NCBI GenBank assembly: GCA_016763755.1
Contig: JAESTD010000014.1
Location: 1 to 40,391, forward strand
Length of the DNA stretch: 40,391 nt
Origin: Mucilaginibacter sp.
GTDB lineage: Bacteria > Bacteroidota > Bacteroidia > Sphingobacteriales > Sphingobacteriaceae
Reading direction: 5' to 3'
In this document: positions 26,886 through 36,400 of the stretch, piece by piece
Position numbering within the stretch: position 1 is the first letter of the stretch
Layout of the letters: the number at the start of each line of letters is the position of its first letter
Made by a program: the position numbers and the translations under genes
Notes under the pieces: generated by a model
What the model saw: only the letters and a program-made list of their open reading frames with translations
Databases searched by the model: none
Told to the model about the DNA's origin: nothing

Positions 26886-29042
26886 TTAGTTAACTTGTAA
26901 ATCAAAAGGCATTTTCCGAAACCGTTTACCGGTTGCCGCAAATATGGCATTAGCTAACGCCGGGGCAAACGGCGGTACACCAGGCTCACCTACCCCTTTC
27001 ATCCGGCCGCCATCAGCCAAAATATGTACATCTATCTGCGGTGTTTCATTTATTCTTGGAACCGGGTTGTCATAAAAATTACTTTGCTCAACCACGCCGT
27101 TTTTAAACGTTATGCCGGGTTTGGTAGCTGCGGATATTGACATGATGACCGCCCCTTCAATCTGATTTTTAACATTGTCGGGATTAACCACCACACCAAG
27201 ATCAATAAGTGCGGTTACCTTATCTATTTTAATCATCCCTGTAACCGGATCATGCGCAACCTCTACGACATAACCTAACTGACAACCGAAAAATTTCCAC
27301 TGCGCAACTCCGCGCCCTTTGTTTTTTGCTAAAGGCTTATCCCAGTTGGATAGCTCTCTCAACTTTTGCAACAGTTTCCAGGTATCTGATGTTTGTGCAA
27401 CCATGTTCAGCCGGAATTCCATAGGGTCTTTTCCTGCTTTATGCGCCATCTCGTCCACAAAACTTTCATGCGGAAAACAAATGGTCGAGCTTACAACCGA
27501 CCGAAATGCCGCACCAGGGAGATGTGAATCTGTTTTAACGTAGGCGGTTCTAAGGTTCGGGATCTGATAGTCCTGCGTACCTATACCCTCTACCATGCTA
27601 GGATCCAACCTGGTTTTATCAAATGTTTTAAAAAGCGACTCGTGAAAATTTGGCCCGATGACTTTATGCCTAAAGGCGATCAACTTACCATCGTCGCCAA
27701 GTGTCCCACTCATTTTAGAGAAGGTCATCATCCGCCAGGGGCCTTTTTTTGTAGTATCTTCTCTGGACCACAATGTTTTTACCGGCCGGTCTATCAATTT
27801 AGCAACATTTACTGCTTCAACAATATAATCATAGTAAAGGCGCCGGCCAAAACCACCGCCAATAAACATATTATGGTATTTTACATTCTCCGGCTTAAAA
27901 CCTGTAAGCGCCGGGATATCGTTATCACCCGCCCCGGTTATTAAATTAGGCACCTGATTAGATGACCAGATCTCGACCTCGTCGCCGGTTACCTTCGCTA
28001 CACAAACCATTGGTTCAAGGGTGTGGTGCGCTATAACCGGTGTTTCATAATCTGCATCAATTGTATTCTGCGGCGATGTTTTAACAGTATCTATTGAGCC
28101 AATGTTTTTGTCGACCATGCCTTCTTCATTGGCATGTTTCCATAAATAGGCATCGTAGTCGGCAGAATTATAGGTTTCATAACCTTTTGTATCCCAGGTT
28201 ATTTTAAGCTTTTTACGGGCTTGTGTAGCTGCCCAGTATGAATTGGCAATCACTGCTACGCCAATAAAGCTGTAGATACCTACAATGCGTTCCACTTTAT
28301 CTACTTTGATAACTCCAGGCATTTTAAGCGCCTCAGTAGCTTCAAAACTTTTTAAGGTGCCACCAATAACAGGACAACGCTCAATGCTCGCGTAAACCAT
28401 ATCTGGCAACTGAACATCTATTCCAAATACTGCCGAGCCATTCGTTTTTATCGGAATATCCGGCCGGTGAGCTTGCTTTCCAATGATCTTGAAGTCTTTT
28501 GCGTCTTTTAATTTTGGCTCTTTTGGCAGATCAATCTTAGAAGCTTCTTCAATTAGTTCGCTGTACCCGGCAGATTTACCAGTAGGGCGATGGATCACTT
28601 TACCATATTCGGCGTAGCAGGTATTCTCAGCAACCTGCCATTTAGTACTCGCAGCGGTAATAAATACCGCTTTAGCTGCCGCCCCTACTTTACGCATCTC
28701 GTTGTAACTGCCCCGCACAGACGTACTGCCACCCGCCCGCTGGCCGTTGCCAAATTCTTTTTCACCGCCGGTGTTTTTAATGATCACCTGATCGAGGGAA
28801 ACCTCGAACTCCTCTGCTATTAATGCTGGGATAGATTGATAGGTACCCTGCCCCATCTCGGGCTTGATGTTATAAAGTGTGATCTGCCCGTTAGATTCAA
28901 TGAGAATAAATGGCGTGAAATTTTTGGCAGCCGCTAATGTTGAACGTTTACCGGCCGCACCTTTTGCGGTAAGCCCAAGCCATAGTGCAACCCCTGCTAC
29001 GCCGGCGCTTTTAACAAAATGCCTTCTTGATATATCGCCCAT
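26886..29042 (-). CDS. iorB: IorB-type molybdenum hydroxylase catalytic subunit (copy 2) with Tat signal
   Basis: 718 residues, the same length as copy 1 but clearly diverged. Tat signal ISRRHFVKSAGVAGVALWLG begins at residue 4. Blocks match copy 1: PEMGQGTYQSIPALIAEEFE, GNGQRAGGSTSVRGSYNE, MFIGGGFGRRLYYDY, LPGAAFRSVVSSTICFPHES, VGEPGVPPFAPALANAIFA with the catalytic Glu. The segment before the hinge differs (LPGAAFRSV here, PTMWWRSVY in copy 1), which lies near the active-site entrance in the family and suggests a different substrate. It is 11 bases after the carboxymuconolactone decarboxylase-like gene. Confidence 0.9.
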   Translation of the reverse strand: MGDISRRHFVKSAGVAGVALWLGLTAKGAAGKRSTLAAAKNFTPFILIESNGQITLYNIKPEMGQGTYQSIPALIAEEFEVSLDQVIIKNTGGEKEFGNGQRAGGSTSVRGSYNEMRKVGAAAKAVFITAASTKWQVAENTCYAEYGKVIHRPTGKSAGYSELIEEASKIDLPKEPKLKDAKDFKIIGKQAHRPDIPIKTNGSAVFGIDVQLPDMVYASIERCPVIGGTLKSFEATEALKMPGVIKVDKVERIVGIYSFIGVAVIANSYWAATQARKKLKITWDTKGYETYNSADYDAYLWKHANEEGMVDKNIGSIDTVKTSPQNTIDADYETPVIAHHTLEPMVCVAKVTGDEVEIWSSNQVPNLITGAGDNDIPALTGFKPENVKYHNMFIGGGFGRRLYYDYIVEAVNVAKLIDRPVKTLWSREDTTKKGPWRMMTFSKMSGTLGDDGKLIAFRHKVIGPNFHESLFKTFDKTRLDPSMVEGIGTQDYQIPNLRTAYVKTDSHLPGAAFRSVVSSTICFPHESFVDEMAHKAGKDPMEFRLNMVAQTSDTWKLLQKLRELSNWDKPLAKNKGRGVAQWKFFGCQLGYVVEVAHDPVTGMIKIDKVTALIDLGVVVNPDNVKNQIEGAVIMSISAATKPGITFKNGVVEQSNFYDNPVPRINETPQIDVHILADGGRMKGVGEPGVPPFAPALANAIFAATGKRFRKMPFDLQVN

Positions 29043-29053
29043 GACACGTAAGA

Positions 29054-29761
29054 TTATTGTTTCTGCCTTTTAATAACGCCATCCAGAACAAGCCTGCCTG
29101 CATCCGCTTCGGCCTTCCCAACCTTCTCCTCTTGTATAACGAGCATCTCCTGGAGTTGTTCTTTAGATAAGCCATTATGCATAGCGACCCCCAGATGTGC
29201 TGATAATTGAGAATCCACTCCTCCTAAACTAACCAATGCCGATACCGTTGTTAACTCACGTTCCTGGTTAGTGAGTACACCGCGGCCAAATACATCTGCA
29301 AAAAGATGTTCCTTCAGCATGGTATCAATGGCCGGCACAAAAGCCGCGTAACCACGCGGTGGCCCGCTTGACACACGGCCCGTTAGTTCAGCAAGTGTAT
29401 TTTTACCAAGATCATATTTATGCACAGCTTTTACCGAATTAGGCACTATTCCATTAGCTGTGGGTAATCCTTTTGCTTTCCGTTCATCTATAACTGCCAT
29501 AAATGTATTGATGCCATTTAAACTCCTGGGGAATCCACAGTAAGCATACAAATGGATCATCATTTCTTTTATTTCACTGATCGTCATTCCTGCGTCGAGG
29601 CCGCCATGAAAAGCAATTTTTAATTGCGGGAGGTTACCTTTTGCGGTAAACGCAGCGATGGAAACAATGCTCATTTGTTTTGCATTCAAAGTTTGCTGCC
29701 TTTGTGCCTTTATCGGACTAAAGTTTATCAGCATTAAAACCGAAAAGATGAATATTTTCAT
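29054..29761 (-). CDS. Secreted carboxymuconolactone decarboxylase-family protein, first gene of the molybdenum run
   Basis: 235 residues with a signal peptide (1-19, FIFSVLMLINFSPIKA-Q). Two CMD-like helical units are visible: about 28-100 (IVSIAAFTAKGNLPQLKIAF, HGGLDAGMTISEIKEMMIHL, YAYCGFPRSLNGINTFM) and about 145-230 (LTNQERELTTVSALVSLGGV, HLGVAMHNGLSKEQLQEMLV). The first unit has a single Cys (YAYCGFPR) and no CxxC, so AhpD-type peroxidase chemistry is unlikely. Proteins of this kind act on lactones or as small decarboxylases; here a periplasmic step before or after the hydroxylases is inferred from position only. It heads the operon and is divergent from the ModE-like gene. Confidence 0.85.
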   Translation of the reverse strand: MKIFIFSVLMLINFSPIKAQRQQTLNAKQMSIVSIAAFTAKGNLPQLKIAFHGGLDAGMTISEIKEMMIHLYAYCGFPRSLNGINTFMAVIDERKAKGLPTANGIVPNSVKAVHKYDLGKNTLAELTGRVSSGPPRGYAAFVPAIDTMLKEHLFADVFGRGVLTNQERELTTVSALVSLGGVDSQLSAHLGVAMHNGLSKEQLQEMLVIQEEKVGKAEADAGRLVLDGVIKRQKQ

Positions 29762-29859
29762 GTTGGTAGATGTTATAACTTTAAGGTACGATCAAAAATC
29801 TTAAAAATTAAGGAGCAACATGGTATACATATTACGGTATTACCTACCATTATTACTGA

Positions 29860-29889
29860 TTTGGCATAAATACTGCCAAAATACATTTG
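29860..29889 (+). promoter_or_regulatory. Promoter-like elements with an internal palindrome before the ModE-like gene
   Basis: In the 285-base divergent gap, TTTG (29860-29863) and TACATTTG (29882-29889) fit a Bacteroidetes -33/-7 pair (18-base spacing). The perfect palindrome TTTGGCA-N7-TGCCAAA (29860-29880) starts at the -33 box and fills the spacer, a position suited to a repressor. The leader to the ATG at 30047 would be about 150 bases; I recognise no riboswitch in it. A second, looser dyad TGGTA-N19-TACCA lies at 29821-29849. I found no equally good promoter toward the decarboxylase-like gene. Confidence 0.5.
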
Positions 29890-30046
29890 ATAGCACTTAT
29901 ATTTGATTGACAACAAGTTATAAAAAGGTAAATTAATTGATTTTTGAACCGCTCGGATCAGCCCTCAGTTAATTGTCCGCACCATAATCGAAATTCAATG
30001 GCCAGTTGAACGCATCACAAAAGTATTTACCAAAACATAAGCTATC

Positions 30047-30382
30047 ATGGAATTACAGTTCACCGGCAAGTTATATCTTGAAGTAAACAGCGAACGTGTC
30101 ATTGGTCCCGGGCGGGTAGAATTGCTGGAAAGGATCCATGAATCCGGGTCGATCAGGCAAGCCGCCATACAAATGAAAATGTCATATCGGCAGGCCTGGC
30201 AATTCATTAATCATATGAACACCCATTTCGGTGAGGCTATCGTGATCTCGGAGCGTGGCGGAAAAGGCGGAGGCAATGCCCGGGTCACCCTAAAAGGCCT
30301 GGAAATTATGCGGTCTTTCAAGGATTTACACGAAAGGTTCCGGGAGTTCCTTAAAGAAAACAGTAAGCATATAGAATTTTAA
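30047..30382 (+). CDS. modE: ModE-type molybdate-responsive winged-helix regulator, DNA-binding domain only
   Basis: 111 residues. The protein is the N-terminal LysR-like winged helix of ModE: GPGRVELLERIHESGSIRQA, AAIQMKMSYRQAWQFINHMN, and the wing VISERGGKGGGNARVTLKG. E. coli ModE has two further molybdate-binding MOP domains, none of which is present here, so the signal must be sensed in another way or the short protein binds the ligand itself. It is divergent from the molybdenum operon and 94 bases before the TonB receptor gene, with a ModE-box-like palindrome between them, so both units are likely targets. Confidence 0.88.
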   Translation: MELQFTGKLYLEVNSERVIGPGRVELLERIHESGSIRQAAIQMKMSYRQAWQFINHMNTHFGEAIVISERGGKGGGNARVTLKGLEIMRSFKDLHERFREFLKENSKHIEF

Positions 30383-30414
30383 TGCAATAATAGAAAAGTT
30401 AAAACTATGACATT

Positions 30415-30438
30415 CGTTATTCACCAAAGGGAATAACG
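30415..30438. promoter_or_regulatory. ModE-box-like palindrome before the TonB receptor
   Basis: CGTTATTC-N8-GAATAACG, perfect 8-base arms, ending 38 bases before the receptor ATG. The outer CGTTAT/ATAACG halves resemble the E. coli ModE operator as I remember it (CGTTATAT...ATATAACG). It lies between modE and the receptor gene. That it is bound by the adjacent regulator is inference from similarity and position. Confidence 0.6.
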
Positions 30439-30476
30439 GCATTTTATAAGAGGCGTTCAAAACAAATTCAACCTGA

Positions 30477-33064
30477 ATGAGATCAAACATTTACTTAAAA
30501 ACTCTCTTAAGCCTATTACTCATGGCCGCAGCCTGCCCGGTATATGCGCAAAACAGGCCTGCGAAAGATTCTTTGAAACGCGCAGATTCGATCAGAAACT
30601 ACTCGTTACAGGAAGTAGTGGTTACCGCATCCCGTGTCAATGAAAGTATCCTGAGGTCTCCGGTGAGTATAGAAAAAATAAACAAAGCTGCATTTCAGCG
30701 TTCAGCAGCGCCGTCATTTTTTGACGCGCTTGAAAACGTGAAGGGTGTGCAACTGATCACGCCGAGCATGGGTTTCCGGATCATTAATACCAGGGGATTT
30801 GCCAATACGACCAATGTCAGATTCACGCAGTTAGTGGATGGCGTGGATAACATGGCGCCCCACTTAGGAGCGCCTATCGGTAACGCCATGGGGCCGAGTG
30901 ATCTCGACATTGAAAGTGTGGAGATCATACCGGGTACGGCTTCGGCTTTATACGGGCTAAATGCCATTAACGGTCTGGCCAACTTCATTACCAAAGATCC
31001 CTTTACTACACAAGGTTTCAGCATACAGCAAAAAACCGGCCTTAATCACGTAAATGATCCGTTAACCTCGGCTAAGTTATTTTCTGAGACCAGCATCAGG
31101 TTAGCACAGTTGTTATCTAAACGTTTCGCCTTTAAACTGAATGGAACGTTCACAAAAGGTTACGATTGGATAGCAAATGATCATACCGAACTTAACGCCT
31201 CAGCTAATTCACGCCTCGGCATTCCCGGCGGGCCCGCAAACCCGGGTTATGATCCGGTCAATGGTTATGGAAACGAATCATCTGACCGCAAGACTATTAC
31301 ACTTGGCGGCAGCCAATATGTGGTGGCAAGAACGGGTTATGATGAGAAAGACGTTACCGATTACAATCTGATGAACATCAAAACGGATGCTGCCCTGGCC
31401 TACAAGATCAGCGAGGATTCAAGATTGACCTATACTTTTCGGTTTGCCAGCCTTGACAATATTTACCAGCGGGCTAACCGGTTCAGGCTTGATGGCTATA
31501 CCCTACAGCAGCATGTTATCGAATTAAAAACACCGGTATACAGGTAAGAGGGTACTGGACGCACGAGAACACCGGAAAATCTTACAACCTCCGCTCTGCT
31601 GCGGAGAACCAGGACCGGAACTATAAACCGGATAATGCCTGGTATACTGATTTCACTTCAGGATATAACACTGCGGTTGCCGGCGGGGCAAATGTACAGC
31701 AGGCGCTGCTGGATGCGCGCAATAAGGCCGATGCAGGCCGGTACCAACCAGGTACTGCCGCTTTCAATGATAAACTTCGCGAACTGGCTGACGTCAATAA
31801 CTGGGATATAGGGTCAGCTTTACGTGTTAAAGATGAAATGTTCCATTTTGAAGGGCAGGCTGATATTTCAAAAGCCATTGCATCAGATTTTACCGCCAAA
31901 ACCGGCTATCGTTTCCTGGCCGGGGTCGATCACAGGACCTACCTGATCCACCCGGACGGCAATTATTTTATCAATTATTCGCCGGGGCATACGTTTGACG
32001 ATTTTACGTATAGTAAAACCGGTGGCTTTGTGCAGGCAGCAAAATCGCTATTTGAAAACAAAATTGAAATAACCGCAACACTGCGAGCCGATAAGAATGA
32101 TGATTTTGGTGTAAAGCTAAATCCGCGGGTAACACTTGTTTATTCTCCCGTTACTGAACATAATTTCAGGTTCTCCTACCAAAGCGGTTATCGCTTCCCC
32201 AGCATATTTGAAGGATTTTCTAATGTTAACAGTGGTGGTGTAAAACGTATCGGAGGCTTACGTATCGCATCGAACGGTGTGTTTGAAAATGCTTACATCA
32301 GGACATCGATAGACGCATTCCAGCGGGCAGTGATCAATGATTTCAATAGCGGGATGCCTACCAATGCAGCTATCCAAAAAGAAAAGGGCCTGCTGGTTAA
32401 AAACAGCTACACTTATCTCAAACCGGAACACATTAATTCTCTAGAAGCGGGCTACAAAGCTTTATTCTTTGATGGAAAACTAACGGCAGATGTAGATTTC
32501 TATTACAACAAGTACGATAATTTCATCGCACAGCTGGAAATGAATGTACCGAATACGGCTGTTGCAGATTCTATACCGTATGCATTAAATGATAAAAATA
32601 AGCAGGCCCGTTACCGGGTATGGACCAATTCTAAAAGCACCGTGTATAACTATGGCGGCAGCCTTGGATTGTCCTATCGCATTTGGCCCAAGTATGTTCT
32701 CGCCGGAAATGCAACATTCGCAAAGCTTGACCGAAAAACGCAGGACGATGCCCTTGAAGATGGCTTTAATACCCCGAAGTGGATGACAAATGTTTCATTC
32801 GGCGGCAATCATGTTGTCAGCAACTTCGGGTTTAACGTGCTGTATAAATACCAGTCTTCTTATTACTGGCAATCGTTCCTGGTAAACGGAAATGTGCCTG
32901 GCTACGGAACACTTGATGCTCAGGTTAACTATGATTTTGTAAAATCAAAACTTAACATAAAAATCGGGGCAAGCAACCTAACCAACAGATATTACACTTC
33001 TTTTTTGGGCGGCCCCTCTATCGGAGGCTTTTACTATACAACGCTGACTTACGATTTACTGTAA
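30477..33064 (+). CDS. TonB-dependent outer-membrane receptor (frameshifted at 31526-31530)
   Basis: About 862 residues in two frames, 30477-31547 and its continuation to 33064. A signal peptide (1-25, LLLMAAACPVYA-Q) is followed by the plug: SLQEVVVTASRVNESILRSP, PSFFDALENVKGVQLITPSM, INTRGFANTTNVRFTQLVDG, DIESVEIIPGTASALYGLNA. The barrel includes YSPVTEHNFRFSYQSGYRFP and SIFEGFSN and ends LTYDLL. In the run of five A at 31526-31530 one more A gives the natural reading VIELKNTGIQVRGYWTHENT and joins both halves. There is no SusC-type carboxypeptidase-like N-terminal domain. Behind a ModE-like gene and box, it may import molybdate or a molybdenum chelate; iron-siderophore or other uptake cannot be excluded. 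Confidence 0.85.
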
Positions 33065-33468
33065 ACAGCGAAGGTTATTCAGTCCTTAAATGTATTATCA
33101 CTGATTTAACAGCAACCTGCTGTTGATGCCGATGAAAAAAGCCAATTATCCGCATCTGAGCTCTTGACAAACCGGATTAATTGACTATTTTTATATAAGA
33201 TTTACGGCCTTTTTGAGGCCAGAAAAAAACTGGTGAGTACCTCGGTGAGTCGATACCGGCTATCTTCATAAGGAATTGAAAAAGAAAGCGATAGAGCGAC
33301 AGGTTCTGAACCCTCCCTCTCCGCTGATTGTTAAAACTAAATTTGAAAAGCCTGCCTTTCTTACGAAAGGCAGGCTTTGATTTTTGATCATTTTTCTGTT
33401 TTATGTATCATTTGCATGATTACGGTGCGTACCCCCCCCCATAACGACCAATTACTAATAACACCCCT
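33065..33468. other. Intergenic stretch between TonB receptor and rhamnosidase, no gene seen
   Basis: 404 bases between convergent genes. It holds a weak hairpin AACAGC-N5-GCTGTT (33108-33124), a GGCCT-N5-AGGCC hairpin (33206-33220), a stretch ending AGGTTCTGAACC-CTCCCTCTCCGC (33301-33324) that looks like the 3' tail of a serine tRNA, the strong terminator at 33347-33378, and a run of nine C (33432-33440). I see no coding frame with sensible composition. It separates the molybdenum block from the glycan block. Confidence 0.6.
33347..33378. terminator. Strong hairpin terminator between convergent genes
   Basis: AAAGCCTGCCTTTC-TTAC-GAAAGGCAGGCTTT, a perfect 14-base stem with A/T-rich ends and a TTTTT run five bases on (plus strand). 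It can stop the receptor transcript and, in the other direction, the glycosidase transcript. Confidence 0.85.
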
Positions 33469-36400
33469 TTATTTTAAATTTTCTGTAAGCAGCCTCACCG
33501 GTCCAAGTAAGCCGCTTTCTCTCAACTTGCTTTCTTTCGGTGGGCCGTCAATTGTCCACGTCTTGCGTTTATCTTCAGGTTGGGCAGCGTCATAGGCCAG
33601 GCGGTTATACCAGGTACTGGTTACCTCTACCTTCAATTGATTTTTACCGGGTTTAACTGCTTTGCTAATATCTACCCTAAATGGTTCCGCCCAAACTGTA
33701 CCTACATCTTTACCATTAACCTCTACTTTAGCTATCATGGCGACCTTTCCAAGGTCAATGATGTATTTGTTAGCGGCTTCAGTATTGCTTACATCAAAAG
33801 TTGTTGTATAAGTAGCCGTGCCCGAAAATGCTTTAGCTTCCTGCGGCATATCTATATCTTTCCAAGCCTGCAGCCTGCCAAGCTGAAGAGGTTGTGTTGC
33901 TCCCCATCCGTTAGGGAATTCCAACTTCCAGGTATCGCCGATGGTTTGAGTTGATACCAAAGTAGTTGTTGGCGCCCGTTCCGCCTTCCCATTATGATTG
34001 AAAACTACGAAACATGAACCGGCCAGCGGCAGGTCGATTTGGACAGAGGTGCGCCCATTACCGCTTTGCACAGGCAGCGGCTTCACAGAACCATCAACAG
34101 GATCCCATATTTCGGCATTGCCTACCGTCCTGAAATCAAGTTTCCCCGTAAAAGCTTGGCCTTTTGGCGAAGCTATAAAGTACCAATCTGCACCATCAAT
34201 TTTGCGGTGCGACCAAAGCGCATCTTCTCCACTTACATCTGGCATTATATTGAGTTTAGTTAAAGCAGATGACAACGACGTACCCGATATAACCATGCCT
34301 TTGCCTACACCTCGCACACTTTTGCTCCCATCACCCCAAATGCTTTTTACCATTGCATTAAACCTAAGCCCGGCTGTGTTACCGCCGACCAGGGTTGCAA
34401 GATGTTTTGGCGCGTTGCCAATTACAACTGCACCCGCGTGGACAAGAGCGTTTAGTTTCTCTAATGTCTGGGGTAACATATGGGTAGTTTCCGGCAGCCA
34501 TAGTACCTTATAGTTTATGCCTTCCGGTGTGGTAAGCATGCCATTAATAACACTTAAGCGATTTAGCAATACGTCGGGGTTGCAGTAATCATACTTAAAA
34601 CCTGCCGGAAACGGTGCATTTTGGTCGGGTTTATGGTCTATCTGATCGCCCAGATACCACAACACGTCTGATACCGGTTTGCCTCGCTCCAGCAAATAGC
34701 TGCACCTTGCAAAATAAGCGTTCAAATAAGGCATATGTTTCCACCATGTTTCACCACGCAAGAACGGCGTACCAATAAATGCCCCAAATGATGTGCCCGG
34801 TGGAAGGAAATCAGTTCGCGGATTATGGGTATAGGTGTGATAAACCAGGTGTGTTACTCCCTCGGCCATATTTACATTGGCAACTTCTTTCAACATCTGC
34901 CATTGCTCGTCCCAGGTTAAGCTTATATTGGTAAATGCCTCTGCAGCAACACGAGGTTTGCCATATAGCCTGGCGGCAGATGCAGCAGGTTTTATGGGTT
35001 TAAAATTTAGGGAGCCAACAAAACTTGGGGTCATGGGTTGCCAAAACTCGGTCATCGGCACATCTGCAAACTTGTAATATTGCAGCAGATCGCCGGGAAA
35101 AACATCGCCAGCTGATGTTTCATAGGTAAGGGATAGATTATTTTGCTTTGCCAGCTCTGCCATCCGCCCATAGAAATTATTGGTGAAAAGATCATTGATC
35201 ACATTCTTCCAATCGCGCAAAAAACGGAAAGTAGTCTCCTGGTCTGTTAAAACATAGCCAAACAAGGCCGGCATCCATTTACGAAGCGTGTACCGGGTAC
35301 GTTGCTGAAATTCTTTTTCCATATCCGCTGTCCAGGTTTGGGAGCCACATTCCCAGCTATCCATCAACATACCGGTAAGTAAGCCATTGTTTATAGGCCC
35401 GCCACTGCCAGATAGTTTTCCTATGTAGCCGGCAAATTGTGCATTAGCACCTTTTACCGATAGCTTATCGCACTCCCAGCCTGTGCCCTCTGCAGGAGCA
35501 GGGCCATTCTTTTTACCGGCATTGACATGGCCTACACGCAGGATGGTCCATTTACCCGCAGGCGCAGCCCAGTTTAATTCGCCTTTTGCATCTATATAGC
35601 TACTGATATCGAGTATCTGTGCCGGATCAAGATATGCTTTCTTATCCTGCGTATATTTCTCGTTGGCAGAACCCACCGAACGTAACGTCCAGGCTGCTTC
35701 TGTTTCCCAATTATCCTGCCTTGCCGCCGATAGGAAATTGAAGAAAGCCAATTTCATTTCGTGCTTATTTACAATAACAACTTTAAATTTCTTTGCCTTA
35801 ACATCTTTTGTGCACGACAATGATAGCGGCACATCATCCTGCCAGTTACCTTGCGGAATCTCTTTGTCGAATATCTCAACAGACTTGCCTTGAGCAGTAA
35901 CAGCCTGTATTTTTATATGGATAGCGGGCTCATACACCCAGGCACTGTTCATTGCATTTACGCTTGGTAATTGCAAGGTGCGTATTATCACATCTTTCGC
36001 AAAGCTGATCTCAAATGAATTTGGCTTGTCTGTTGCAGATGCGACAAGGGTCACAGACTTTTTAGCTTGTTTTAACAGCACATTTTCAATTTGGGCATTT
36101 CTCTCGCTTTTTGCTGAAGCTACTTTCAATGTATCACCATCATCACCCAGCGGAGTTGGGAAGGCTAAAACCGCGATTGACTGGTAGTTTCGCCAATCTT
36201 CAGCCGATGGCTGCGGCATGGGCAGTTGCATTTTTATTTTGCCCTTGCCACCCTGTATATCTTTACGCGACCATACCAATTGGCGCATAGCATTTTCAGG
36301 CTTTATCCACGGGCCGCCAGACATGGCCCAGCCCGGGCAGTTCTGCATCAGAAACTTTAAGCCCAAACGTTTGGCTTCTGTAGCAGTATGTTTTACGGCA

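Noticed and set aside
29890..30046. Possible Moco riboswitch in the long leader of the ModE-like gene
   Set aside because: I could not find the conserved stems of the known Moco aptamer, and the leader is A/T-rich with little pairing.
33301..33324. A functional tRNA-Ser gene
   Set aside because: No 5' acceptor half, D-arm or anticodon arm is present upstream and the T-stem does not pair; only a tail-like resemblance remains.
33432..33440. Run of nine C as a phase-variation tract
   Set aside because: It lies between convergent gene ends, not in a coding region or promoter, so a length change would have no evident effect.
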